NCBI RefSeq assembly: GCF_014905555.1 | Contig: NZ_BNGS01000012.1 | Coordinates: forward strand, 62,001 to 126,000 | Reading direction: 5' to 3' | DNA from: Streptomyces sp. Y2F8-2 | GTDB taxonomy: Bacteria; Actinomycetota; Actinomycetes; Streptomycetales; Streptomycetaceae | DNA length: 64,000 nt | Shown: positions 47,781 through 55,918 of the stretch, in pieces | How the letters are laid out: every line of letters begins with the position of its first letter | How positions within the stretch are numbered: the stretch's first letter is position 1 | The notes under the pieces: model-generated | What the model was told of the DNA's origin: nothing | Database searches by the model: none | The model's input: only the letters and a program-made list of their open reading frames with translations | Program-made: the position numbers and the translations under genes

Positions 47781-48935
47781 ATGAGCCTCGCCGACCAGCC
47801 CCCCGCTGCCGCCCTGGTCTTCCAGACCCTGCTCCAGCACGGCCCGCTGAGCCGTGCCGAGGTCGGGCGGCGGACCGGGCTGTCACCGGGAGCCGTCACC
47901 AAGGTGGCCACTCCGCTGATCGACGACGGGTGGATCGCCGAGGTGGGCCGACCCACCGTGGAGCGGGCCAACGGCCGTCCGGCGACGCTGATCGCGGTCC
48001 GGGCCGAACGTGCCCGGTTCATCGGCGTGAAGGTCACCGGGGACGAACTCATCGGCGTGCTGGCCGACCTGACCGCTCAGCCGCTGGCGTCCCGGCGGGC
48101 CGCTCTCGGCTCGCGGGATGTGGGCACCGTGGTGGTGGCGATCGCCCGCCTGGTGGACCGGCTGCGGGCGGCGGCAGGCGCAGCGGGGTCTGAGGGGATC
48201 CACAGCATCGGGGTCGCCATTTCCGGCGACGTGGACGGCCAGACCGGCACCGTGCAGTACTCACCCTTCCTGAACTGGCGCCGGGTACCGCTGGCTCAGC
48301 TGGTCGAGTCGGCCACCGGCACTCCGACGGTCATCGAGAACGACGTCCGTGCCCTGACCGTGGCCGAGCAGTGGTTCGGCGCCGGCGCCGGCCTGTCGTC
48401 GTTCGCCGTGGTCACCGTCGGGGCCGGCATCGGCGCCGGTCTCTCCATCGGCGGCCGCGTGGTCTCGGGGGCGCACGGCGTGGCGGGCGAGATCGGCCAC
48501 CTCCCGGTGGGCGGCACCGACCGCACCTGCACCTGCGGCAACACCGGCTGCGTCGAAGCGGTCGCCTCCACCCACGCGATCACCGAGCAGGCCCGCCAGG
48601 CCACCGGTGACCCGGAGTTGACGATGGAGAAGGCGGTCCGGCTCGCCCATGCCGGCGACCCCGCCGTCCGGGCCGTCTTCGCCCGCGCCGGACATGCCAT
48701 GGGCCTGGCGCTGGCCTCGGTCGCCAACCTCATCGGCCCGGAACGGATCATCATCTCCGGTGAGGGCGTGGCGTCCTACGACCTGTTCGCCGACCAGATC
48801 CGGCAGACCTTCGCCGATCACGCCTTCGGCGCCGCCGCGGACTGCGATCTCGTGGTCAGGCCGCTGCCCTTCGAGGAGTGGGCCCGGGGCGGTGCCGCGG
48901 TCGCGGCCCAGCGCGTCTTCGCCCCGCTCAAGTAG
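47781..48935 (+). CDS. ROK-family transcriptional regulator of the glycan locus
   Basis: A 384-residue repressor. The N-terminal winged helix-turn-helix is SRAEVGRRTGLSPGAVTKVA with TPLIDDGWIAEVG. The ROK domain has an ATP-site-like DLTAQPLASR region, sugar-site ENDVRALTVAEQWFGAG, and the zinc motif CTCGNTGCVEAV near 250. ROK regulators such as NagC or XylR bind sugars and release DNA. It faces the GH27 operon across a 366-nt gap with palindromes and probably controls it and itself. Confidence 0.92.
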   Translation: MSLADQPPAAALVFQTLLQHGPLSRAEVGRRTGLSPGAVTKVATPLIDDGWIAEVGRPTVERANGRPATLIAVRAERARFIGVKVTGDELIGVLADLTAQPLASRRAALGSRDVGTVVVAIARLVDRLRAAAGAAGSEGIHSIGVAISGDVDGQTGTVQYSPFLNWRRVPLAQLVESATGTPTVIENDVRALTVAEQWFGAGAGLSSFAVVTVGAGIGAGLSIGGRVVSGAHGVAGEIGHLPVGGTDRTCTCGNTGCVEAVASTHAITEQARQATGDPELTMEKAVRLAHAGDPAVRAVFARAGHAMGLALASVANLIGPERIIISGEGVASYDLFADQIRQTFADHAFGAAADCDLVVRPLPFEEWARGGAAVAAQRVFAPLK

Positions 48936-48957
48936 GCGACCCGGGCTCCTCCGTGCG

Positions 48958-49422
48958 TCAGTAGGTGTCGGAGTCGGGGACCACATGCATCGCGGCCTCC
49001 TCGGCCGACGCGCCGGCGCCGTCCAGCCCGACGTCGGAAGCGACCAGATCGGACTCGGTGTTCTCGTGACTGCCCTCGTCGGGCGCGAGCAGCCGTCCGG
49101 CGCGCACATCGCCGACCTCGTCGTCGACGAGCTCGCCGTCCGTGTCCCAGGCGTCCCCGATGCCGTCGCCGTCCAGGACACCGATGTCCGGTACCTCCTC
49201 GGCGAGGCGCTCGTCCAGACTCTCCCCCCGCTGCCGCTCCGCCGCGGTGACGCCGGTGTGCAGCACGCCCCAGGGCCGCTCCGGGGGAGAGTACCCCTCG
49301 TCCAGCGCCTGGTCACCGGCCCGGTAGTCCAGGGTGTCGGACGCGTCCAGCAGTCCGGCGTCGTCCTGCACCTCGGAACCGTCCGGCTGGTAGACCTCGT
49401 CACCCATCGCTGCGTCGGCCAC
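48958..49422 (-). CDS. acidic DUF5709-like protein
   Basis: A 154-residue strongly acidic protein, rich in Asp and Glu, with no membrane segment or signal. Motifs: GDEVYQPDGSEVQDDAGLLD, WGVLHTGVTAAERQRGESLD and LAEEVPDI. This matches DUF5709, a family of unknown function in actinobacteria, by recollection of its pattern. GTG 49422 follows GGAAGGAG. Its stop is 22 nt from the ROK stop (convergent). Confidence 0.75.
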   Translation of the reverse strand: MADAAMGDEVYQPDGSEVQDDAGLLDASDTLDYRAGDQALDEGYSPPERPWGVLHTGVTAAERQRGESLDERLAEEVPDIGVLDGDGIGDAWDTDGELVDDEVGDVRAGRLLAPDEGSHENTESDLVASDVGLDGAGASAEEAAMHVVPDSDTY

Positions 49423-49577
49423 GTGCGCTCCTTCCCTGTGCGTGCTGTCTTTCTCGCAGATTCCGGGCAGGGGCAGTGGCCCAGGACTGCACAATCCTGT
49501 CCTGAGCGTGCAGAGTTCACCGCTCGCCGTCCGCAGGCCGTTGCCGGGACGCCGTGCGCGCGCCGAGCATGGGGGCC

Positions 49578-49823
49578 ATGAGCGAAGCCGATGCCCCCGA
49601 GGACCACCACCACGGCGTCCGGGGTCTTGTCCAACGGATGAACGAGCACCACAGGGACGCCGCCCGGCGTCGCGAGGAGGAAGAGCTGGAGCGTGCGGTG
49701 GAAGACGCCGGCTTCGACCTGGGGGCCGACATGGCGCACCCCACAGTGGGTCATGGCCCGGTCGGCTACGACGTCGAGACCGATCTGGCACTGGACAACG
49801 AGCCGCCGGAGCCGCGCCGGTAG
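49578..49823 (+). CDS. small charged hypothetical protein
   Basis: An 81-residue acidic/basic mixed protein, MSEADAPEDHHHGVRGLVQR then a helical RDAARRREEEELERAVEDAG and HPTVGHGPVGYDVE. ATG 49578 is preceded by GGGGG. No cysteine or membrane segment. It is divergent from the DUF5709 gene and ends 24 nt before the FadR-type gene stop. Family not recognised. Confidence 0.55.
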   Translation: MSEADAPEDHHHGVRGLVQRMNEHHRDAARRREEEELERAVEDAGFDLGADMAHPTVGHGPVGYDVETDLALDNEPPEPRR

Positions 49824-49847
49824 CCGGCGTTGCCGGAAAGCCGCCGT

Positions 49848-50549
49848 TCAGGAGGGCAGCTGGCTGCGCAGCCACTCCTCCACCTCGCCGACGTGCGCGG
49901 CGGCCGCCGCCCTGGCCGCCTCCGGGTCGCGCGCGGCCAGGGCGCGGTGGATCGCCGCGTGCTCGCGGCGGGTGCGTGCGAAGGCGCCCTCTTCCTCATA
50001 GCCGCGCCACACACGGGCGCGGAACGTTCGTGAGGACAGGCCCTCCAGGATCGCCGCCATCGTCTCGTTGCCCGCCGCGACAGCGATCTCCCGGTGGAAG
50101 GCGAGGTCGTGCGCGAGGATCTCCTCCGGGTCGTCCGTCGCGTTCATCGCCGCCAAGTGCTTCTCCACCTCGGCGAGTTGGTCGTCCGTGATACGGGCGG
50201 CCGCCAGCGCCGTCGCCGTCGACTCCAGGACCCGGCGCACCTCCAGCAGTTCCACCAGGCGCTGCCCGCGCGAGAGATCGGCCACCACGCCGAAGGTCTC
50301 CAACAGGTCCCCGGCCTCCAGTCGGGTGACGTAGATGCCCGAGCCGTGCCGGGCCTCCAGCACGCCGAGGACCGTGAGCGCGCGGATCGCCTCCCGCATC
50401 GAACTGCGCGAGATCCCGAGCTGTGCCGCGAGGTCGCGTTCCGTCGGCAGGCGCTGGCCCGGCTCGAGCCGGCCCTCGGCGATCATCGCCTTGATCTGCT
50501 CGATGGCGCGCTGCGTCACGGTGCCCTTGTACGGGGCTGTCTCGTCCAC
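49848..50549 (-). CDS. FadR-subfamily GntR regulator, likely for the fucose operon
   Basis: A 233-residue regulator. Winged helix: RAIEQIKAMIAEGRLEPGQR, LPTERDLAAQLGISRSSMRE and HGSGIYVTR. The C-terminal FCD domain has the metal/ligand-binding pattern with HDLAFHREIAVAAGN and a His further on (EHAAIHRAL). GTG 50549 has GGAG nearby. It is divergent from the fucose-type operon, so a sugar acid from that pathway is the likely ligand. A palindrome matching the FadR consensus lies 46 nt upstream of the start. Confidence 0.9.
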   Translation of the reverse strand: MDETAPYKGTVTQRAIEQIKAMIAEGRLEPGQRLPTERDLAAQLGISRSSMREAIRALTVLGVLEARHGSGIYVTRLEAGDLLETFGVVADLSRGQRLVELLEVRRVLESTATALAAARITDDQLAEVEKHLAAMNATDDPEEILAHDLAFHREIAVAAGNETMAAILEGLSSRTFRARVWRGYEEEGAFARTRREHAAIHRALAARDPEAARAAAAAHVGEVEEWLRSQLPS

Positions 50550-50593
50550 GCCACTTCTCCAGTCACCGGGTGCGCCGCAGTCTAACCACCAAG

Positions 50594-50606
50594 GTGGTCG
50601 GACCAC
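50594..50606. promoter_or_regulatory. FadR-type operator TGGTCGGACCA
   Basis: GTGGTCGGACCAC at 50594-50606 is a perfect 13-bp palindrome and contains TGGTCGGACCA, the usual FadR/GntR-type site. A related half-site TGGTCTGATAA lies at 50658-50668 on the side of the transporter/fucose operon. Confidence 0.7.
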
Positions 50607-50712
50607 TACGGCCCGATGGTGCGAAAACGTACGTCGAGGGCTGTTCTGGCGGGGGATTGGTCTGATAAGTATGCGGGCATCTGCTCGAACACGCTCAACG
50701 AGGAGCTGCCAG

Positions 50713-51205
50713 ATGCCCGGCAGAACACTGACGAAGCGGAACAGGCCCCGGGTCGTCGGCGCGGCGGCCCTCGCCGTCGGCGCCTCGCTCCTGCTCGCCG
50801 CATGCGGCGAGCACCAAGGACACCGGCGCCGCGAGGGCCGGGGGCGACGGCACCGGCAAGGTAGGGGTGATCCTGCCCCTGCTGACCTCGCCGTTCTGGC
50901 AGTCGTACAACGACTACGTGCCCAAGATGGCGAAGTCCGAGGGTGTCGACGCCCTCAAGACCGTCAACTCCAACAGCGACCCCTCGCAGCAGATCACCGA
51001 CATCAACAACGAGCTCAACCAGGGCGTCAAGGGCCTGGTCGTCGCCCCGCTGGACAGCGCCGCCATCGAGGCGGGCCTCGACCAGGCGGAACGCAAGGGC
51101 GTCCCCGTGGTGGCCGTCGACGTGGCGCCCGACAAGGGCAAGGTCGCGATGGTGGTGCGCGCCGACAACGTCGCGTACGGCGAGAAGGCGTGCGACTACC
51201 GATCG
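50713..51205 (+). pseudogene. sugar-binding lipoprotein of an ABC transporter, frameshifted and 3'-truncated
   Basis: ATG 50713 with GAGGAG upstream starts a lipoprotein signal (GAAALAVGASLLLAACG). About 50797-50800 an extra base shifts the frame; in the next frame the family 4 (RbsB-type) binding protein continues with VGVILPLLTSPFWQSYNDYV, DPSQQITDINNELNQGVKGL and PVVAVDVAPDKGKVAMVVRA. It stops after VAYGEKACDY (about 51200), about 165 residues into a protein that is normally about 330 long, where it joins permease sequence. Non-functional. Confidence 0.88.
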
Positions 51206-51579
51206 GCGGCAACGCGGACGCGGCCCGCGCGGCCGGTATCCGCGTCGAGCGGGTGATGCTCGGCGTCTTCGTGGTCGCGGGCCTCCTCGCCTCCGTCGGC
51301 GGGATCATGCAGACCGGGTACGTCGGCGCGATCAGCGCCAACCAGGGCCAGAACATGATCTTCACGGTGTTCGCGGCGGCCGTCATCGGCGGCATCAGCC
51401 TGGACGGCGGCAAGGGCACCATGCTCGGCGCCCTCACCGGTGTGCTCCTCCTGGGTGTCGTGCAGAACCTGCTCACCTTCGCCCAGGTGCCGTCGTTCTG
51501 GATCCAGGCCATCTACGGCGGAATCATCCTCGTCGCCCTGGTGATAGCCCGCGTGACGACGGGCCGTGCCCAGGACTGA
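51206..51579 (+). pseudogene. 3' fragment of RbsC-type sugar ABC permease
   Basis: From about 51200 the sequence reads as the C-terminal third of a BPD-type sugar permease: LPIGGNADAARAAGIRVERV, FVVAGLLASVGGIMQTGYVG, and GGISLDGGKGTMLGALTGVL, ending VALVIARVTTGRAQD. The 5' two thirds and the whole ATP-binding gene are missing. It is fused to the binding-protein remnant by a deletion of several kilobases. No start codon of its own is needed as it is a relic. Confidence 0.88.
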
Positions 51580-51656
51580 CCCGCTTCGTTGTCGTAAAGC
51601 GCCGTACGACGTACGCCCTCGTGTACGACCTTGTGTCCCGGACCGAAAGGCCTCCC

Positions 51657-52997
51657 GTGTCCCCAACTGCCGCCCGAATCACAGGGATCGACACCTTCGA
51701 CATCCGTTTCCCCACCTCGCGCGAGCTCGACGGCTCCGACGCGATGAACCCCGACCCCGACTACTCGGCCGCCTACCTGGTGCTGCGCACGGACGCCGGC
51801 GACGGCCTGGAGGGGCACGGGCTCACGTTCACCATCGGACGGGGCAACGAGGTGCAGGTCGCCGCGATCGAGGCGCTGCGCGGACACGTGGTCGGACGGA
51901 GCCTGGACGAGGTGTGCGCCGACCCCGGCTCGGTGTTCCACGCCCTGATCGGCGACAGCCAGCTCCGCTGGCTGGGCCCGGAGAAGGGCGTGATGCACAT
52001 GGCGATCGGCGCGGTCGTCAACGCCGTCTGGGACCTGGCCGCCCAGCGCGCCGGCAAGCCGCTGTGGAGGCTGCTCGCCGAGGCCGACCCCGAGTGGCTG
52101 GTCCGTCAGATCGACTTCCGCCACATCACCGACGCGCTCACCCCCGAGGAGGCGCTGGAGCTGCTGCGGCGCGGCAAGCAGGGCGCCGACGAGCGCACCG
52201 CCCACCTGCTGGCCCGGGGCTACCCCGCCTACACCACCTCCGCCGGCTGGCTCGGTTACTCCGACGACAAGCTCACCCGACTCGCCGCGCAGGCCGTCGC
52301 CGACGGCTTCCGGCAGATCAAACTGAAGGTCGGCGCGGACCTCGCCGACGACGTACGCCGCTGCCGGGTCGCCCGCTCCGTCGTCGGCCCGGACGTGCGG
52401 ATCGCCATCGACGCCAACCAACGCTGGGACGTGGACGAGGCGATCACCTGGACCAAGGCGCTCGCCGAGTTCGACCCGTACTGGATCGAGGAGCCGACCA
52501 GCCCCGACGACATCCTGGGCCACGCGGCGATCCGCAGGGCCGTGGCCCCGGTGAGGGTCGCCACCGGCGAACACGTGCAGAACCGCATCATCTTCAAACA
52601 GCTCCTCCAGGCCGGGGCGATCGACGTGCTCCAGATCGACGCGGCCCGCGTCGGCGGCGTCAACGAGAACCTCGCGATCCTGCTGCTGGCGGTCAAGTTC
52701 GGGGTGCCGGTGTGCCCGCACGCGGGCGGCGTCGGGCTGTGCGAGCTGGTCCAGCACCTGTCGATGTTCGACTTCGTCGCGCTCTCCGGGACGACCGAGG
52801 ACCGGATGATCGAGTACGTGGACCACCTGCACGAGCACTTCCTCGACCCGGTGGTGATCCGGGAGGGTCACTACACGGCACCCGCCACGCCGGGCTTCTC
52901 CGCCGCGATGCGGCCCGAGTCCATCGCGGAGTACACGTTCCCCGGCGGCGCCTTCTGGGCCGCCGACATCGAGGGCAAGAAGGGGCACGCCGCATGA
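51657..52997 (+). CDS. L-fuconate dehydratase (enolase superfamily)
   Basis: A 446-residue mandelate-racemase-type enzyme. Motifs: catalytic Lys in QIKLKVG (KxK), Mg ligands Asp in IAIDANQRW, Glu in WIEEPT and Glu in VATGEHVQN, and the second catalytic base His in VCPHAGGVGLC. The N terminus reads ITGIDTFDIRFPTSRELDGS. This is the L-fuconate dehydratase subgroup, which yields 2-keto-3-deoxy-L-fuconate. GTG 51657 follows GAAAGG by 6 nt. The next start overlaps the stop. Confidence 0.88.
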   Translation: MSPTAARITGIDTFDIRFPTSRELDGSDAMNPDPDYSAAYLVLRTDAGDGLEGHGLTFTIGRGNEVQVAAIEALRGHVVGRSLDEVCADPGSVFHALIGDSQLRWLGPEKGVMHMAIGAVVNAVWDLAAQRAGKPLWRLLAEADPEWLVRQIDFRHITDALTPEEALELLRRGKQGADERTAHLLARGYPAYTTSAGWLGYSDDKLTRLAAQAVADGFRQIKLKVGADLADDVRRCRVARSVVGPDVRIAIDANQRWDVDEAITWTKALAEFDPYWIEEPTSPDDILGHAAIRRAVAPVRVATGEHVQNRIIFKQLLQAGAIDVLQIDAARVGGVNENLAILLLAVKFGVPVCPHAGGVGLCELVQHLSMFDFVALSGTTEDRMIEYVDHLHEHFLDPVVIREGHYTAPATPGFSAAMRPESIAEYTFPGGAFWAADIEGKKGHAA

Positions 52998-53749
52998 GCG
53001 ACTTCGAGGGCCTCAGGGCCCTGGTGACCGGCGGGGCCTCCGGCATCGGGCGGGCCACCGCGGAGCTGCTGGCGGAGCGCGGGGCCCAGGTGGCCGTCCT
53101 GGACCTCGACCCCTCGCAGGTCGAGAAGCCGCTGCTCGCCCACCGGGCGGACGTCGGCGACGACGCGTCCGTACGGACCGCCGTCGCCGCCGCCGTCGCC
53201 GGCCTCGGCGGTCTGGACGTGCTGGTCAACAACGCGGGCATCGGCGCCCAGGGCACGGTGGAGGACAACGACGACGAGCAGTGGCGGCGGGTGTTGGACG
53301 TCAACGTGCTCGGCATCGTCCGGACGACCCGAGCGGCGCTGCCGCACCTGAGGAAGTCCGCCCACGCGGCGATCGTCAACACGTGCTCCATCGCCGCCAC
53401 GGCGGGCCTGCCGCAGCGGGCCCTGTACAGCGCCAGCAAGGGTGCCGTGTACTCGCTGACCCTCGCCATGGCCGCCGACCACGTCCGCGAGGGCATCCGC
53501 GTCAACTGCGTCAACCCCGGCACGGTCGACACGCCGTGGGTCGGCCGCCTCCTCGACGCGGCCCCGGACCCGGCCGCCGAACGGGCGGCACTGGAGGCCC
53601 GCCAGCCCACCGGCCGGCTGGTCACGGCCACCGAAGTGGCGGGCGCCATCGCCTACTTGGCGAGCCCCCTGTCCGGCGCGACCACGGGCACGGCGCTCGC
53701 CGTGGACGGCGGCATGCAGGGCCTCAGGCTGCGGCCGGTGGGCCGGTGA
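52994..53749 (+). CDS. SDR-family dehydrogenase of the fucose pathway
   Basis: A 251-residue classical short-chain dehydrogenase: ALVTGGASGIGRATAELLAE, NNAGIGAQGTVED, Ser in NTCSIAATAG, Tyr-Lys in ALYSASKGAV. Its ATG overlaps the dehydratase stop (ATGA). By order in related fucose operons it should be 2-keto-3-deoxy-L-fuconate dehydrogenase, giving the 2,4-diketo acid; an L-fucose dehydrogenase role cannot be excluded. Confidence 0.85.
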   Translation: MSDFEGLRALVTGGASGIGRATAELLAERGAQVAVLDLDPSQVEKPLLAHRADVGDDASVRTAVAAAVAGLGGLDVLVNNAGIGAQGTVEDNDDEQWRRVLDVNVLGIVRTTRAALPHLRKSAHAAIVNTCSIAATAGLPQRALYSASKGAVYSLTLAMAADHVREGIRVNCVNPGTVDTPWVGRLLDAAPDPAAERAALEARQPTGRLVTATEVAGAIAYLASPLSGATTGTALAVDGGMQGLRLRPVGR

Positions 53750-54729
53750 GCGCGCTCGGCGGGAGCGGAGTCGAGGTGACCCCGCTGGCCTTCGGCGCCG
53801 CCGGCATCGGCAACCTCTACAGCGAGGTGAGCGAGGAGCAGGCGTACGACGCGGTCCAAGCCGCCTGGCACGGCGGGATCCGCTACTTCGACACCGCCCC
53901 GCACTACGGCCTCGGCCTGTCCGAACGCCGCCTCGGCGCGGCCCTGCGCGAGCACCCCCGCACCGCGTACACGGTCTCCACCAAGGTGGGCCGCCTGCTT
54001 GAGCCCACGGACGAGGGCGGCGACGACCTCGCGAACGGCTTCGCGGTCCCCGCCACCCACCGCCGCGTCTGGGACTTCAGCGCGGACGGCGTACGACGCT
54101 GTCTCGAAGCAAGCCTCGAACGGCTCGGCCTGGACCGGGTCGACGTGGTCTACCTGCACGACCCGGACGACCACGCCGAACAGGCGTTCCGCGAGGGCTA
54201 CCCGGCGCTGGAGAAACTGCGCTCCGAGGGCCTGGTGGGGGCGATCGGCGCGGGCATGAACCAGGCCGAGATGCTGACCCGGTTCGTGCGCGAGACGGAC
54301 GTGGACGTGGTGCTGTGCGCGGGCCGGTACACCCTGCTCGACCAGCGCGCCCTGACCGGGCTGCTGCCCTCGGCGGCCGAACGCGGGGTGTCGGTCGTCG
54401 TCGGCGGCGCCTTCAACTCCGGCCTGCTGGCCGACCCGCGGCCGGGCGCCACGTTCAACTACGCGACCGCCCCCGAGGAACTGCTCGGCCGCGCTCTGCG
54501 CCTGAAGGCGCTGGCGGAACGCCACGGCACCACGCTGCGGGCCGCGGCCCTGGCGTTCTGCTCCGCGCACCCGGCCGTGGCGAGCGTACTGGTGGGCGCC
54601 CGTTCGGCGGCCGAGGTACGCGACTGCGCCGAGCAGTTCGCGGCGACCGTACCGGCCGGATTCTGGCAGGAGCTGAGAGAAGCCGGCCTCCTGCCCCCGC
54701 ACGCCCCCGTGCCCACTGAGGAGCCGTGA
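53746..54729 (+). CDS. aldo/keto reductase, putative L-fucose dehydrogenase
   Basis: A 327-residue AKR with the tetrad Asp in RYFDTAPHYG, Tyr in the same segment, Lys in VSTKVGRLL and His in VDVVYLHDPDD. The family includes D-threo-aldose/L-fucose 1-dehydrogenases, which oxidise L-fucose to the lactone with NAD(P). GTG 53746 overlaps the SDR stop (GTGA), so all genes are translationally coupled. The first pathway step is the most plausible role. Confidence 0.82.
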   Translation: MSALGGSGVEVTPLAFGAAGIGNLYSEVSEEQAYDAVQAAWHGGIRYFDTAPHYGLGLSERRLGAALREHPRTAYTVSTKVGRLLEPTDEGGDDLANGFAVPATHRRVWDFSADGVRRCLEASLERLGLDRVDVVYLHDPDDHAEQAFREGYPALEKLRSEGLVGAIGAGMNQAEMLTRFVRETDVDVVLCAGRYTLLDQRALTGLLPSAAERGVSVVVGGAFNSGLLADPRPGATFNYATAPEELLGRALRLKALAERHGTTLRAAALAFCSAHPAVASVLVGARSAAEVRDCAEQFAATVPAGFWQELREAGLLPPHAPVPTEEP

Positions 54730-55082
54730 TGAGAGTAGCCCTGCACACCAAGGTCCGAGCCGACCGCGTCGAGGAGTACGAGGCCGCCCACCGGGAGGTG
54801 CCGAAGGAGCTCACGGACACGATCCGTGCCGCCGCAACGACCTCCTGGACCATCTGGCGATGGGGGTACCCCCTGCTCGAGCGAAGCCGAGAGCTCGGGG
54901 GAGGGACCGACCTGTTCCACGTGCTGGAGTGCGGGGACTACGGGCGTCTGCCGGCCGAGCTGGAGAAGCTGCCCGTCAACGTCGCCTGGCACGCACGGAT
55001 GGCGGAGCTGCTCGACGTGGTGCACGACTACTCGGCCGAGGGTGCGGACGCGGGCCTGCCGGTGGTCTGGGAGCTGCCGTGA
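54729..55082 (+). CDS. L-fucose/L-rhamnose mutarotase with 15-residue insertion
   Basis: RhaM/FucM-like alpha/beta-barrel epimerase that interconverts anomers of the sugar. N terminus RVALHTKVRADRVEEYEAAH, with His and Glu/Asp ligands; SWTIWR and FHVLECGDYGRL flank the site. Between WR and GTDLFHVLE sits an additional WGYPLLERSRELGGG, encoded by 54861-54905, which looks like a transposed repeat element. The insertion keeps the frame and lies in a loop before the FHVLE strand, so activity may survive. Start ATG 54729 overlaps the upstream stop. Confidence 0.85.
   Translation: MRVALHTKVRADRVEEYEAAHREVPKELTDTIRAAATTSWTIWRWGYPLLERSRELGGGTDLFHVLECGDYGRLPAELEKLPVNVAWHARMAELLDVVHDYSAEGADAGLPVVWELP
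54861..54905 (+). repeat. 45-nt Streptomyces repeat-like element inserted in mutarotase gene
   Basis: The stretch holds TACCCCCTGCTCGAGCGAAG followed by CCGAGAGCTCGGGGGAGGG. I recall near-identical sequence as a frequent Streptomyces intergenic repeat. It can fold: CCCCC pairs with GGGGG around a partly paired centre. Removing it restores a normal mutarotase (WR-SGTDLFHVLE-type). Confidence 0.65.
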
Positions 55083-55918
55083 CCGTGGACGCGCACCACC
55101 ACGTGTGGGACCTCTCCGTCCGCGACCAGGACTGGATCAGGGGCCCGGAACTCGAGCCGATCCGCCGCAGCTTCACGATCGCGGACCTGGAACGTCTGGC
55201 CCGCCCGGTCGGCGTGGACCGCACCGTACTGGTGCAGACGGTCACCGTGGCCGAGGAGACGCCGGAGTTCCTGGCCCTGGCGGATCGGAACGAGATCGTC
55301 GCGGGCGTCGTCGGCTGGACGGACCTGACGAGCCCCGACGTGGCGGACACGCTGGCCCGCCTGCGGGAGCTGCCCGGGGGCTCGTATCTGCGCGGCATCC
55401 GCCACCAGGTCCAGGGCGAGGCGGACCCCGAGTGGCTGCTGCGCCCCGACGTACGCCGAGGCCTCGCCGCCGTCGCGGACGCGGGCCTGGTCTACGACCT
55501 GCTGGTGCTGCCCCACCAGCTCCCGGCGTGCGTCAAGGCGGCTCAGTCGCTCCCCGCACTCACCTTCGTCCTGGACCACTTGGGCAAACCCCCGATCGCC
55601 TCCGGAACCCTGGAGCCGTGGGCGTCCCGCATCCGCGCCCTCGCCGCTCTGCCGAACACGGTCTGCAAACTGTCGGGCATGGTGACGGAGGCGGACTGGA
55701 AGACCTGGCGGGTGGAGGACCTGCGCCCCTGCACCGACACGGTCCTGGACGCCTTCGGCCCGTCCCGGCTGATGTTCGGCTCGGACTGGCCCGTGTGCAC
55801 GCTGGCGGCGTCGTACGCGGACGTGTCGGACACAGCGGCGGTGCTGACGCAGGGCCTCCGCGACGACGAGCGCCACCAGATCTTCGAGGACACCGCCACC
55901 CGCGTCTACCGCCTTTGA
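55079..55918 (+). CDS. amidohydrolase, putative L-fuconolactone hydrolase
   Basis: A 279-residue TIM-barrel hydrolase of the amidohydrolase_2 (PMH) type. DAHHHVWDLSVRDQDWIRG supplies the first His pair; the metal His in TFVLDHLGKP and the catalytic Asp in RLMFGSDWPVC are present. L-fuconolactone/galactonolactone lactonases belong here. GTG 55079 overlaps the mutarotase stop. It ends the coupled operon; the terminal pathway hydrolase (FAH fold) that gives pyruvate and lactate is not in the window. The 3' end overlaps the convergent LMF gene by 13 nt. Confidence 0.87.
   Translation: MTVDAHHHVWDLSVRDQDWIRGPELEPIRRSFTIADLERLARPVGVDRTVLVQTVTVAEETPEFLALADRNEIVAGVVGWTDLTSPDVADTLARLRELPGGSYLRGIRHQVQGEADPEWLLRPDVRRGLAAVADAGLVYDLLVLPHQLPACVKAAQSLPALTFVLDHLGKPPIASGTLEPWASRIRALAALPNTVCKLSGMVTEADWKTWRVEDLRPCTDTVLDAFGPSRLMFGSDWPVCTLAASYADVSDTAAVLTQGLRDDERHQIFEDTATRVYRL

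Noticed and set aside
50335..51579. Single intact fusion protein reading through the binding-protein signal to the permease end
   Set aside because: The middle of that frame is out-of-frame low-complexity Arg/Gly sequence, while the adjacent frame gives a convincing binding protein there; it is a frameshifted relic, not a designed fusion.
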